Source of the DNA: Sulfuricurvum sp. PC08-66
GTDB taxonomy: Bacteria > Campylobacterota > Campylobacteria > Campylobacterales > Sulfurimonadaceae
Direction: 5' to 3'
NCBI GenBank assembly: GCA_000830255.1
Contig: JQIT01000007.1
Span: 62,001 to 126,000 of the forward strand
Length of the DNA stretch: 64,000 nucleotides
Below the pieces are notes generated by a model. It was not told the DNA's origin. It saw only the letters and a program-made list of their open reading frames with translations, and made no database searches. Below, piece after piece: positions 15,802-25,626 of the stretch. Position 1 is the stretch's first letter. Every line of letters starts with the position of its first letter. Both the position numbers and the translations under genes were made by a program.

Positions 15802-17943
15802 TTACTTGCGCAAGGGAACAATATTCCCATTGTTGTCAAATTTCGCCATAAAAAAATCCTCTTGGCGTAGGGCATCATGCATCGTAGCGGTGAAGGGGGT
15901 TCGGTAGGTTTTGATGACACCTTCATGACGCTCGATAGCTTCGAGGGCGGCTTTTACTTTGGGGCGTTCAAGACTCTGCGCTTTTTGGACAGCGTGTGCC
16001 AAAAGCATCACGGTATCGTAGGCTTGCGCTACTCCCGTGGCGACGTTGATATGCTCTTGGGCAGTTTTGGCGTAGTCGTGCATATAGTTTTGCGCCAATT
16101 GTTTGGACTCTTTGTTGGGGTTTTTGAGAAAAGAGAAGGTCTGAATAAAACGCAAATCGATTTTCTGAAGCAAGGTTTTGTTGGCTTTATAAAAAGCATT
16201 GCCTACCATACCCCAGTGCGAAACTATCGGTAGGTAGGGTGCGCTCTCATGGAGTACTTCGATACTTTTTTGCGCCTCTTGGGAGTTGAGTACCATGAGA
16301 ATGACATCGTTTTCGTGTCGCGCTAGTGCCTCACGAATCGCACCAAAATCGGTCTCTCCTCGATTGAGAATGATGCTTTGGAAGGTGCCAATGCCTTGCG
16401 CGTTCAAGGTGCGTTGGATACCCTCAAGTGCCTCTTTGCCCCAGAGTGAGTTTTCGACAATGATGAGAGGATTTTTCCCTTTTTTGAGTGCTTCGTGGGT
16501 CAAGAATTTCGCCGCCTCTTTATCGTTGAGCGAGACGCGAAAGAGGTAGTTGTCACTGTAGCCATTCTCGATGATGGAGGGTGCCGCTCCCCAAGGCGAA
16601 AAAAAGAGCATTTGACTCTTTTGGAGCGTATCGACATAGGAGGAGATGATGGCGCTGTGCTTGCCACCGAGGATAGCAAGGGTATGGGGGTTCTTGATAA
16701 AGGCATCGATATTTTCTTGAGCTTGGGTGGAGATGCCTTGGTGGTCTTTGGCGAGCAGTATCACCTTTTTGCCGAGCAATCCGCCTTGGGCATTGAGTCT
16801 ATCGATAGCCAATTGCGCGCCACGCTTGATAGCCAGTCCCGCCTCTTTGCCGCCCATCGAGAGGTCTGCATCGATACCAATGACGATGTGTGCATCATCG
16901 CTACTTTTTTGGTCATAAAAATACTCTTGGGCTTTGGAGACGATATGCGCACCCATCACCTCTTCAAACTGCGACATGATATGTGCCGTAGCCTTTTGTA
17001 GGCGCGTTTTTTCGTGCGCAGAGAGGGTGTGAATATGCACCCCAGCGGCTTGTATCGTCTCTAGCAGTTGAGGGTCTTTGGCGTGCGTGGTTTTGCGCCC
17101 CCAGTGGGTCGCATCCTGTGCGCACTCGATCAAAATTTGTTGCTGAGCCAAGGGGAGTTTGCTGATACTTTTGTGGCTGAAGGTAAGAACATAGGGCAAA
17201 TAGGAGTGGTGTGAGAGTGTCACATCGCTTTGGACATGGTGAAACCCCATCGTGACGATTTCACTCAAGGGATTTTCTTGGGCATCGACGATACCGTCTA
17301 TGAGTGCTTGTTTGGTCTCATGAAAATCGATAGGCAGAGGCTTGGCACCCAGCGCGGTGTACTGCTCCATAATGATGCGGCTCTTCATCACACGTACATC
17401 GAGGTTGGTAAAATCCTCTAGCGTTGTGATGGGACGATTGGCGGTGATGTTTTTGTAGCCGCCGTCCCAAAAGGCTACGCCCATGAGGTCGATAGCGTTG
17501 AGCTCTTTGAGGAGCATTTGACCCACTTTGCCATCGAGCATCGCATAGGCATCTTCACGCGTCGGAAACAAAAAGGGTAAATCGGCGAACTGCATAGAGG
17601 GCGAAGCGGTGCTCACCTTCGCAGAAGCGGTCAACACAATATCGATTTTGCCCAAACGTGAAAGCTCTAGCATCTCGTGGGAGTTGCCCAGCTCTTGATT
17701 GGGGTGGACGCTCACCGTAATAGCGCCTTGGGTTTTGCGTGCTACTTCAGCAGCAAAATGGAGTGCTGTTTCGTGTAGCACACTCTCTTTGGGCATGTGG
17801 TGTGCAAAGATAAGTGTCGTCGTAGAGGGTGGCACAATCGATGCGCTAGGAGTAGAAGGAGTTGAGCGTGATTGCAGATAGTACCCACCCACTCCCACGA
17901 AAAGGAGCAAGAGAAGTAGAAGAGAAAGGTGAGCAATTTTCAT
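15802..17943 (-). CDS. Fusion of a TRAP DctP-type and an ABC LivK-type binding protein
   Basis: 713 residues. An uncleaved N-terminal anchor or signal (5-22) and short linker precede a complete DctP-like domain (about 43-345) with family motifs FWDGGYKNITANRPI, LDVRVMKS (conserved substrate Arg) and IVDAQENP. A complete LivK/Peripla_BP_6 domain follows (about 355-713): GIDADLSMGGKEAGLAIKRG, INAQGG-like NAQGGLLGKK, the hinge strands and a YDTVMLLAHA segment. Each half is normally a separate protein of about 300-370 residues from unrelated importer classes. No ABC or TRAP permease is adjacent; instead a c-di-GMP enzyme gene follows after 3 bases. The likely role is a periplasmic two-ligand sensor; ligands unknown (organic acids and amino acids or amides are typical). 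Confidence 0.85.
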   Translation of the reverse strand: MKIAHLSLLLLLLLFVGVGGYYLQSRSTPSTPSASIVPPSTTTLIFAHHMPKESVLHETALHFAAEVARKTQGAITVSVHPNQELGNSHEMLELSRLGKIDIVLTASAKVSTASPSMQFADLPFLFPTREDAYAMLDGKVGQMLLKELNAIDLMGVAFWDGGYKNITANRPITTLEDFTNLDVRVMKSRIIMEQYTALGAKPLPIDFHETKQALIDGIVDAQENPLSEIVTMGFHHVQSDVTLSHHSYLPYVLTFSHKSISKLPLAQQQILIECAQDATHWGRKTTHAKDPQLLETIQAAGVHIHTLSAHEKTRLQKATAHIMSQFEEVMGAHIVSKAQEYFYDQKSSDDAHIVIGIDADLSMGGKEAGLAIKRGAQLAIDRLNAQGGLLGKKVILLAKDHQGISTQAQENIDAFIKNPHTLAILGGKHSAIISSYVDTLQKSQMLFFSPWGAAPSIIENGYSDNYLFRVSLNDKEAAKFLTHEALKKGKNPLIIVENSLWGKEALEGIQRTLNAQGIGTFQSIILNRGETDFGAIREALARHENDVILMVLNSQEAQKSIEVLHESAPYLPIVSHWGMVGNAFYKANKTLLQKIDLRFIQTFSFLKNPNKESKQLAQNYMHDYAKTAQEHINVATGVAQAYDTVMLLAHAVQKAQSLERPKVKAALEAIERHEGVIKTYRTPFTATMHDALRQEDFFMAKFDNNGNIVPLRK

Positions 17944-18031
17944 AGAGAACTTTAAAAATAAAAATCAAGTCCGCAATAGTAACAAATATCACCAAAAAAA
18001 ATATCACATTTTTTAGTAAAGGAAAGAAAAT

Positions 18032-18046
18032 GCCCTAAAATAGGGC
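18032..18046 (-). terminator. Terminator of lolA
   Basis: Perfect GCCCTA / TAGGGC stem with a 3-base loop right after the lolA stop, followed on the minus strand by ATTTTCTTT. Confidence 0.6.
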
Positions 18047-18565
18047 TTAGTGTGTTACTACGTCGTAGCTCTCAGGGATAGCGGCTTTGAAATCTTGGAG
18101 GGTAAAGGCTTGGTTGGGTTTGGCATTTTCAAAATCGATGGTGATGCGGTTGTCATACCCATCGGTGTAGACCAGACGGCGTAGCGTCTCTCCCTCGACG
18201 GTGAGGGTATAGAGTGTCCCTTCGATGGTGTGTTCGTAGGTGGTAGCGTCGCGTTTTTTGGCTTCTTTGAGAATATTGAAGAGGGTAAAGCTCTCGTGTG
18301 CCTCTTGGACGATGGCTTGTTCGAGCTCTGGCTCTACAATGGTGATGTGTCTATTGATAATATAGACGCTTTTTTCGGTGGGGTAGGTGTAGACCCAGCG
18401 TGCGAAATGGGGACGTTTGGCGCTGAAGGTACCGCGATAGAGGAGGGTGTTGTTTTGGGTATCGACGACCTTTTGGGTGAAGGTGGCGTAGTAGCTCTCG
18501 ATATGGTCAAACTCTCCCCAAAGTGGTAGTAAAAGTAGGGCAAAAAAGAGGGTAAATTTGGGCAC
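18047..18565 (-). CDS. lolA: Outer-membrane lipoprotein carrier protein LolA
   Basis: 172 residues with a signal peptide (1-17, ending LWG). It matches the LolA fold: FTQKVVDTQNNTLLYRGTFSAKRPHFARWVY, then YIINRHITIVEPELEQAIV and ending FTLQDFKAAIPESYDVV. LolA carries lipoproteins across the periplasm from the LolCDE exporter to the outer membrane. The start is a GTG (18563-18565 on the plus strand reads CAC), supported by an AGGAG ribosome site. It is divergent from secA, with a shared 100-base promoter region, and has its own terminator. Confidence 0.88.
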   Translation of the reverse strand: MPKFTLFFALLLLPLWGEFDHIESYYATFTQKVVDTQNNTLLYRGTFSAKRPHFARWVYTYPTEKSVYIINRHITIVEPELEQAIVQEAHESFTLFNILKEAKKRDATTYEHTIEGTLYTLTVEGETLRRLVYTDGYDNRITIDFENAKPNQAFTLQDFKAAIPESYDVVTH

Positions 18566-18627
18566 GGAAGGCTCCTGTTTGGGGTGGCGCTAGTTTGTCC
18601 TTTTTTTGCTTTGGTTTATCTTTTGTG

Positions 18628-18636
18628 TGCTAGAAT
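18628..18636 (+). promoter_or_regulatory. Extended -10 promoter of secA
   Basis: TGC-TAGAAT, an extended -10 element 29 bases before the secA ATG; TTGCTT at 18606-18611 is a loose -35 candidate. Confidence 0.55.
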
Positions 18637-18665
18637 CCCCCCTATTTTCAAACAAAGTGAGAGTC

Positions 18666-21227
18666 ATGTTGCAGTCAGCCATCGGGAAAATATTCGCCAA
18701 AGTTTTGGGTACGCGAAACGACAAAGAGCTCAAACGCTACACCAAAAGAGTTGCGGCAATCAACGCGATGGAAGAGCAATGCAAAAGCATGGATGACACC
18801 GCTTTGCAAGGACGTTTTGCCGCACTCAAAGCAGAGGTGCAGTCAGGTCAATCGACGCTCGATAGCGTACTTGTGGAGGCGTTTGCTATCACACGAGAGG
18901 CGAGTCGTCGGATATTGGGCATGCGCCACTTCGATGTACAGCTCTTGGGGGGTATGGTACTGCACGAAGGGCGTATCGCAGAGATGAAAACAGGGGAGGG
19001 CAAAACCCTCGTAGCGACCCTAGCAGTGGCGCTCAATGCGATGACACTCAAGGGCGTGCATGTCGTCACCGTCAATGACTATTTGGCAAAACGTGATGGC
19101 AACGAGATGCGCCCTTTGTATGAATTTTTGGGCTACAGCGTAGGGATTTTGGTCGATACGCAGTACGACGACCGTGTCAAAAAGGCGCAATACGCTGCAG
19201 ACATCACCTACGGCACCAACAACGAATACGGTTTTGACTACCTACGTGACAACATGAAATACTCTCTCGAAGAGATGGTGCAACGCGGACACAATTTCGT
19301 CATCGTCGATGAAGTGGACTCTATCCTCATCGATGAGGCGCGTACTCCTCTCATCATCTCAGGCCCTAGCAATCGCCAACTCCAACACTACGTCAAAGCC
19401 AACGAGGTCGCCAAAACATTGGTACGTGATACACACTTCGCTGTCGATGAGAAAAACCGCACGATTCTAATCAACGAAGAGGGCATCGCCCAAGCCGAAA
19501 AATTGTTCGGTGTCGAAAACATGTACGACGTAGACAATGCTATCTTGGCGCACCACCTCGACCAAGCCCTCAAAGCCAACAATCTCTTCACCAAAGATGT
19601 GGACTATGTGCTTCAAAACGGTGAGATTATCATCGTCGATGAGTTTACAGGACGACTGAGCGAAGGGCGACGCTACTCCGAAGGATTGCACCAAGCCCTC
19701 GAAGCCAAAGAGGGTGTAGCTATCAAGGAGGAGACGCAAACGCTTGCGGATATTACCTTCCAAAACTACTTCCGTCTCTACAACAAAATCGCAGGTATGA
19801 CAGGTACGGCACAGACAGAGGCTACAGAGTTTGGGCAAATTTACAACCTCGAAGTTATCTCTATTCCTACCAATGTCCCCATCGCGCGCAAAGACCACAA
19901 TGACCTAATCTACAAAACAGAGCGCGAAAAATTCAACGCCGTCATCGAAAAAATCCAAGAGCTTCACACCAAAGGTCAGCCAATATTGATTGGTACGGCA
20001 TCGATAGAGAAGAGTGAAACGCTTCATGCGTTGCTGAAAAAAGCCAAAATTCCTCACACTGTACTCAACGCCAAACAGCATGAGCAAGAGGGTGAAATCA
20101 TCAAACGTGCGGGGGTCAAAGGTGCCGTCACCGTCGCTACGAATATGGCTGGACGTGGTGTCGATATCAAAATCGATGACGATGTACGTGCACTTGGCGG
20201 ACTCTATATCATCGGTACAGAGCGTCATGAAAACCGTCGTATCGACAATCAGCTACGGGGTCGTGCAGGACGTCAAGGCGATCCAGGGGTGAGTCAATTT
20301 TATTTGAGCCTCGAGGATGGATTGTTGCGTATTTTTGGTTCTGAACGTATCAAAAATATTATGGAACGCCTAGGTATCAAAGAGGGTGAATTCATCGAGT
20401 CGCGCATGGTGACCAATGCGGTCGAAAAGGCGCAGAAAAAGGTCGAAAACTTGCACTTCGAATCGCGTAAACATGTCGTCGAATACGATGACGTGGCAAA
20501 TGCGCAACGCAAAATCATCTACCGTTTCCGCAATCAGCTCTTGGATGCGGCATACGATATCGATGCCAAAATTGTCGAGATTCGCGCTGAGTATGTAGCG
20601 CATTTGCTTACAACGGCAGGTATCTACGCAGGTATGCCAGAAGATGAGATGGATTTGGAGAGAGTTATTGCGGTACTCGAAGAGGAAGTGCGCACACGTT
20701 TTGAGAAAAAAGATTTGGAAAATCGCGATTATGAGGCACTCGAAGCCTTCATCATTGAGGGATTGACTTCACTCTATACGCAAAAAATGGCACCCCTCAC
20801 ACCTGACATTCGCCACAGTCTAGAAAAAGAGATTTACCTCAAGACCCTCGACCAAGCGTGGAGAGCGCATCTGTATCAAATGGACAATATGAAAGCGGGT
20901 ATTGATTTGCGTGGCTACAACCAAAAAGACCCTTTGGTTGAGTACAAAAAAGAGAGCTTTAGCCTCTTCAATGAGCTTATTCAAACGCTCAAATTTGAGA
21001 CGATTGCAACGCTACAAATAATTCAGTTTAACCTCGATGCGGTCAAAGAGCGCGACCCCTTTGAGGAGGAGAAAGCGGCTCAATCGAACCTCCTAGAAGC
21101 TAATGCTTTCGCCCAAGAGCATGGCGACAAAAAAATCTCACGCAACGACCCATGCCCGTGTGGTAGCGGTCTCAAATACAAAAATTGCCACGGTAAAAGC
21201 GGTCCCAAAAAAGGGGCATTCGCCTAA
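18666..21227 (+). CDS. secA: Preprotein translocase ATPase SecA
   Basis: 853 residues from the ATG at 18666 ([12 protein letters not shown]); a longer in-frame extension to 18606 runs through the promoter and is rejected. SecA pushes unfolded preproteins through SecYEG using ATP. Seen: Walker [18 protein letters not shown]-type [16 protein letters not shown], the preprotein cross-linking and second nucleotide-binding domains ([23 protein letters not shown]), and the C-terminal zinc motif [14 protein letters not shown] for SecB or ribosome contact. The stop overlaps the next ATG by one base (TAATG), coupling it to the lipoprotein-release permease. Confidence 0.97.
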   Translation: MLQSAIGKIFAKVLGTRNDKELKRYTKRVAAINAMEEQCKSMDDTALQGRFAALKAEVQSGQSTLDSVLVEAFAITREASRRILGMRHFDVQLLGGMVLHEGRIAEMKTGEGKTLVATLAVALNAMTLKGVHVVTVNDYLAKRDGNEMRPLYEFLGYSVGILVDTQYDDRVKKAQYAADITYGTNNEYGFDYLRDNMKYSLEEMVQRGHNFVIVDEVDSILIDEARTPLIISGPSNRQLQHYVKANEVAKTLVRDTHFAVDEKNRTILINEEGIAQAEKLFGVENMYDVDNAILAHHLDQALKANNLFTKDVDYVLQNGEIIIVDEFTGRLSEGRRYSEGLHQALEAKEGVAIKEETQTLADITFQNYFRLYNKIAGMTGTAQTEATEFGQIYNLEVISIPTNVPIARKDHNDLIYKTEREKFNAVIEKIQELHTKGQPILIGTASIEKSETLHALLKKAKIPHTVLNAKQHEQEGEIIKRAGVKGAVTVATNMAGRGVDIKIDDDVRALGGLYIIGTERHENRRIDNQLRGRAGRQGDPGVSQFYLSLEDGLLRIFGSERIKNIMERLGIKEGEFIESRMVTNAVEKAQKKVENLHFESRKHVVEYDDVANAQRKIIYRFRNQLLDAAYDIDAKIVEIRAEYVAHLLTTAGIYAGMPEDEMDLERVIAVLEEEVRTRFEKKDLENRDYEALEAFIIEGLTSLYTQKMAPLTPDIRHSLEKEIYLKTLDQAWRAHLYQMDNMKAGIDLRGYNQKDPLVEYKKESFSLFNELIQTLKFETIATLQIIQFNLDAVKERDPFEEEKAAQSNLLEANAFAQEHGDKKISRNDPCPCGSGLKYKNCHGKSGPKKGAFA

Positions 21228-22441
21228 TGATAGGGGCCTCTAAGCCCTCTTTGGTTGGCTATCTCGTACGACGCTATTTGCGCTTCGACAAAGAGCAACC
21301 CTTTATTTTTCTCTCTGCACTCTTGGCATTTTTGGGCATCATGCTAGGTGTGACGGTGCTGATGATTGCTATGGCATTGATGAATGGCATGAGCAAAGAG
21401 TTTGAACAACGCCTCTTTGTGATGAACTACCCCCTCACGATTTTGCCTCGATACGGCTCTACCGTCGATGAAGCACTCTTGCAAAAACTCCAAACAGCTT
21501 TTCCCTCCTACACTTTCTCTCCCTATATTCGTACCGAAACGATTGCCAAGAAGGGGAGTCAAATGGAGGGCGGGGTGCTTTTCGGCATCGATGTAGCGCG
21601 TGAAAAAGCTATCAATCCCGTCTTCGCCACGGCGATTGGCAACAATACGCTCGAAAAATTCGAGGTCATAGTCGGTCAGACGCTTTTCGAAGAGATGTAC
21701 ATGAATTTCGATGAGAAGCTCACCTATATTTTCACCGATTTGGCGGCGAGTGGCTTTACCGTCATCCCCAAGATGAAGCGTTTGAGCGTGGTAGGCGCCT
21801 TTGAGTCAGGACTCTCCAACTACGACAAAGCCTTCCACTACACCCTTTTGGAGAGTACACGCGCTATCAAGGGCTGGGAGGAAGGGGAGTACAGCGGTAT
21901 TCACGTCTCTTCACCCCAACCGATGCGTGACATCGAAGCTATCGCGGCACTTTTGCCTCCTACAGCCTCTGTGATGGGGTGGTGGGAACAAAACGGCAAT
22001 TTCTTTTCGGCGCTGGAGCTAGAGAAAAAGGCGCTTTTTATCGTGCTGATGCTCATCATCCTCATCGCCGCTATCAATATCATCTCTTCGCTTTTGATGA
22101 CCGTGATGAATCGACGCAGTGAAATTGCACTCTTGCTTTCACTAGGTGCTACGCCTCAAGAGGTCAAAAAACTTTTCATTGCCTTGGGGCTTATCATCGG
22201 AACGAGCGGAATTATTGTGGGTCTACTATTGGGCGGGGCATCGATGTGGGTCTTGGGTTCGTTTGATATTATCTCTCTGCCCAAAGATGTCTACGGTACG
22301 ACCAAACTCCCCCTCGATTTGGACACTTTTGACCTTGTGGGCATTATCGTAGGGGCTTTTGTGATTGTCCTTATTTCGTCGTTTTACCCTGCCAAAAAAG
22401 CGAGCAGTGTCGACGCGTTGCAGGTACTACGCAACGAATAG
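21227..22441 (+). CDS. Lipoprotein-releasing ABC permease (LolC/LolE family)
   Basis: 404 residues: first membrane segment (about 25-48), a large periplasmic MacB-like core (50-270), then three membrane segments in the FtsX domain (275-400) with ALLLSLGATPQEVKKLF and the ending SFYPAKKASSVDALQVLRNE. This is the LolC/LolE type; many bacteria of this phylum have one such permease acting as a homodimer with LolD. It extracts mature lipoproteins from the inner membrane and hands them to LolA, whose gene is 2.6 kb upstream on the other strand. Coupled to secA by TAATG; the lolD ATPase gene is not in the window. Confidence 0.88.
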   Translation: MIGASKPSLVGYLVRRYLRFDKEQPFIFLSALLAFLGIMLGVTVLMIAMALMNGMSKEFEQRLFVMNYPLTILPRYGSTVDEALLQKLQTAFPSYTFSPYIRTETIAKKGSQMEGGVLFGIDVAREKAINPVFATAIGNNTLEKFEVIVGQTLFEEMYMNFDEKLTYIFTDLAASGFTVIPKMKRLSVVGAFESGLSNYDKAFHYTLLESTRAIKGWEEGEYSGIHVSSPQPMRDIEAIAALLPPTASVMGWWEQNGNFFSALELEKKALFIVLMLIILIAAINIISSLLMTVMNRRSEIALLLSLGATPQEVKKLFIALGLIIGTSGIIVGLLLGGASMWVLGSFDIISLPKDVYGTTKLPLDLDTFDLVGIIVGAFVIVLISSFYPAKKASSVDALQVLRNE

Positions 22442-22463
22442 AGCGCTATTTATTCGCTCTTTT
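22440..22463. terminator. Terminator between converging lolC/E and AsmA-like genes
   Basis: AGAGCG / CGCTCT stem with TTTT after it on the plus strand. It overlaps the ends of both convergent genes, so each gene's 3' end encodes part of the hairpin. Confidence 0.6.
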
Positions 22464-25400
22464 GGCTTGTGCCGTTGAGCCATTGTAAGAGCTTGACGGG
22501 TAGGTCTACGGTACGTTTGATAATATTGACAGGTGCCATTATGAGATCCTTGCCCAAATTGACGCTGACTTTGGGGTCATCGACGCTACCCGATACGGTG
22601 AGCGTCGTAGAGAGCGAACCATCGTCGCCCAAGAGGAGATGCCCTGCAATAGGGATATTGGAGAGGATGGTACCAGCATCTTTGAGTAGCATGATACGCA
22701 GTGTCAAATCGATCTCTTTTTTGGTTAAATCGATAGCACCATTGCCAAACACATTGGTGCTTTTGCCATAGAGTTTGATAGTCTCGAAAGTAAAGCGGTT
22801 TTGGGTGCGTGAGAAGAGTATCTCACCGTTGTTGATGGTGTAGCCTTGGTCATTAAAACCAGGGGATTTGAGCGTCAAGAGTGCAGGGACAGAGTTGATA
22901 AGCGCCAAGATATTGTTATAGGTGGTAAAGCCCCGTGCTGTGGCGTTTTGGAGGGTGATGCCCCCTTTGAACTGCATCGGAGTACCTTGTAGATAGATAC
23001 TGTACTCACCCCCCGATAGACCGTTGAAGTTAAGTAATCTGCGAATAAATTCATCCCCAAACTTCTCTCCAAAGAGTTCAATACTCTCTTGGGTATAAAA
23101 CAAAATAGCGCGTCCCAATTTGTGCATCACCGTGGCATAAAGCTCACCTTGAATATAGGCGGCTTGGAGCGTATCGTAGAGAAAAGCGTGACCACCGTTG
23201 AAAAAAAACTCTCCCATTTGTGCATCGATATCGATTTGTTTGAACGAGAGATCGCTACTACTGCTATTTATAGGAAGTTTGGCACTGCTCAATGCGTCCA
23301 AATCGATGCGTGCACCTGAGAGTGAGAGGGCAAGATTGTCATCCATAATCAAATCTACATCATCGTTGAGACGTACGAAAAGGGCATTTTGAGGGAGGCT
23401 GTAGCTACCGTAAAAGCCTAAACTTCCATCGCTGTTGGGGTTGATATAACCAGGGATTTGAGTGTTTTGCAGTGTCGCATTGAAGTCAAAATCGACGAAG
23501 TTTCGTGTACGAATATCGGTGTTGGATTCAAGCTCTGGATAGGTCGCCAAAACAGGTGCATAGAGACGCAACGGTGCAAGCTTGGGGAGGATGAAGCGGT
23601 GCAATCCATGCATATAGTGGTATTCCAAATCCCAAGGCGCAATACGTACGAGTGTATCATCATGATTGAAGGTGATATTGAAATCGAGAGGGTCTTTTTT
23701 GAGCAGTAAGAGCGTTTTGTCTTGGTAGGTTAGGGTGCCTTGCGCATCGTAGAGGTGCCCCTCTAGGTGTTGTTGGGTGTAGTCGTACTCGAGTCGCGCT
23801 TGTGCAGTGTAGTTGCCATCGAGCGTGAGGGTTTGAATGTGTGCTTGAAGATTTTCCATCAAGCGAATATAGAATTTTTCAAGCGACAAAGTGTGGTTGT
23901 TGTAGGCGAGGTGGAGGTTTTGGGTGGTGTGAATATGACGAATATCTTGGGGGTTTGTATGAAGTTTGAGCGGTTGGATAAGCTTCAAAGAGGTATTGTT
24001 TTCCAACGGGACATTGAGCGTTTGCAAGGCGATAGTGAGCGAGTTTTCGAGGGTTTTGATATTGAGGGTTCCATCGATGGTCGCATCGAAAACACCTTTG
24101 CGATAGAGCTTGATAGGTTGCGTGTGGAGTGTATTGTTGGCATCGAGCACAAAGATATTGGGTGAGATAGAAAAATCGAAAAGCTCCATAGCATTGAGTG
24201 TCGTACCGTTGGCTTCGAGAGTAAAGGCTTGTGGAGAGAAGTGACTTACAAAAGGGATAGGTTTGGTGTTGGTAATGCCATAAAAATTGAAATAGTTGGC
24301 AATCCCTGTAATCTCCCCTTTTTGTTGCGTAATATCGTAATCCCCTTTGAGAGAGAGGCGGTACTCATCTTTTTTGGCAAATTTCAAACTCTCAAAAAAG
24401 ATGTGTTTATCGTGAATACGTAGATTTGCCTCTTGGACATGAAAAGGGAGACGATTGAAGAGAAAATTAGCACTGTTGAGTGAGAGTGTCGCATACCACC
24501 CTTTGACTTTTGAGATGAGATTTTTGTGGTATTTGAAGAGCAGTTTTGTCGTACCACTGCGTTGAGCTAAGGGCAAATTGACATCGTACATACGCAAAAT
24601 ATCCATCAGTTGTTGCGTCAAGAGCCCTTTGTAATCGATATCGATGCGAAGCATAGGAGGGTAGGAGATGAGTTGCGGGCGTTTGATAGCCAATTTGTCG
24701 ATAGAGGCAGTGATGGCATCGATAGCATGCCCACGATAGCTAGGAGACTCTAGGGTAAAAGATGCAACGCTGTTTTGTATCGTCAGATGTGTCGATTGGG
24801 CGACGACGGGGGCTAAATCTTTGTCAAAAACATAGCTCACATCTTCGTAGTGTGCATCGACATAGAGATGAGCCAAAAACTCCTCTAGTTTGTTGGGCGC
24901 AAAAACAGAGCGCACGGTATCGAGGTGGAGTGATTTGGCTTGGAGTCGCTTAAAAACCCACTCATTGATGTAGGGGTCGATGCCCAGTTTGGCTTCAAGT
25001 CTTCCCAAATCGGTGATAGGTTCACACTTGGCATCCAAGGTGACTTGGTTGTTCAAATAGGTGAGCGTGACACCGCCATTGAGCACATCTGCGTAGCTAA
25101 AGAGCGTATCGAGCTTGATAGTATCAGCATGACTCTCGATGGTGCCACTGCCTATAAACTCCAAATCGTAATCGTGAAAACGTAGATAAAGCTCTTTGCT
25201 GAAAACCTCTTTTGGGGTGATTTGGTAGATGGCTTTGAGGTCAAAGAGTGAGCTGTTGACGATGAGATTTTTATCTTTGTAATCGAGAGTACCCACGATA
25301 GAGTCGATTTTGAAGTGCTCAATATGTATCGATTCTGTAGTGTTGTACAAGATGCGTAGGATGTAGTAGAGGTTGGGAACTTTGAGTTCAAAACTGTTTG

Positions 25401-25626
25401 AGGGAGGCGAAAGTTTGGTAATCGAGCCCACATCGATGCGAACTCTTTTATCCCATTTCATGTATAATCTTTCGATTTTTAGATCCCATATCGATAGCTC
25501 ATCGACATGTACACCCTCTTTGAGCCACAATAAAAGTGCGAAAAACCCAATGACGACAGATGCCAAAAATGTAAAAATTATTACGGGAACGATAGAGACG
25601 TTTTTGGTATTACTGTTTGTCGCCAT
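22450..25626 (-). CDS. AsmA/YhdP-like (DUF3971) giant envelope protein
   Basis: 1058 residues with one N-terminal membrane segment (about 12-34) followed by a very long periplasmic, beta-rich, weakly repetitive region; the end has an AsmA-like C-terminal segment (FETIKLYGKSTNVFGNGAIDLTKKEIDLTLRIMLLKDAG). Proteins of the AsmA/YhdP/TamB class are bridge-like grooves thought to move phospholipids between inner and outer membrane. Which subfamily this belongs to is uncertain from sequence alone. Its first 77 bases overlap, on the opposite strand, the start of mltG, so the two N-terminal membrane helices are encoded by the same DNA. Ends inside a shared terminator. Confidence 0.78.
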   Translation of the reverse strand: MATNSNTKNVSIVPVIIFTFLASVVIGFFALLLWLKEGVHVDELSIWDLKIERLYMKWDKRVRIDVGSITKLSPPSNSFELKVPNLYYILRILYNTTESIHIEHFKIDSIVGTLDYKDKNLIVNSSLFDLKAIYQITPKEVFSKELYLRFHDYDLEFIGSGTIESHADTIKLDTLFSYADVLNGGVTLTYLNNQVTLDAKCEPITDLGRLEAKLGIDPYINEWVFKRLQAKSLHLDTVRSVFAPNKLEEFLAHLYVDAHYEDVSYVFDKDLAPVVAQSTHLTIQNSVASFTLESPSYRGHAIDAITASIDKLAIKRPQLISYPPMLRIDIDYKGLLTQQLMDILRMYDVNLPLAQRSGTTKLLFKYHKNLISKVKGWYATLSLNSANFLFNRLPFHVQEANLRIHDKHIFFESLKFAKKDEYRLSLKGDYDITQQKGEITGIANYFNFYGITNTKPIPFVSHFSPQAFTLEANGTTLNAMELFDFSISPNIFVLDANNTLHTQPIKLYRKGVFDATIDGTLNIKTLENSLTIALQTLNVPLENNTSLKLIQPLKLHTNPQDIRHIHTTQNLHLAYNNHTLSLEKFYIRLMENLQAHIQTLTLDGNYTAQARLEYDYTQQHLEGHLYDAQGTLTYQDKTLLLLKKDPLDFNITFNHDDTLVRIAPWDLEYHYMHGLHRFILPKLAPLRLYAPVLATYPELESNTDIRTRNFVDFDFNATLQNTQIPGYINPNSDGSLGFYGSYSLPQNALFVRLNDDVDLIMDDNLALSLSGARIDLDALSSAKLPINSSSSDLSFKQIDIDAQMGEFFFNGGHAFLYDTLQAAYIQGELYATVMHKLGRAILFYTQESIELFGEKFGDEFIRRLLNFNGLSGGEYSIYLQGTPMQFKGGITLQNATARGFTTYNNILALINSVPALLTLKSPGFNDQGYTINNGEILFSRTQNRFTFETIKLYGKSTNVFGNGAIDLTKKEIDLTLRIMLLKDAGTILSNIPIAGHLLLGDDGSLSTTLTVSGSVDDPKVSVNLGKDLIMAPVNIIKRTVDLPVKLLQWLNGTSQKSE

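Noticed and set aside
18606-18665. Longer SecA start upstream
   Set aside because: The 20 extra codons run through the extended -10 promoter and are hydrophobic in a way not found in SecA; ATG 18666 gives the canonical N-terminus.
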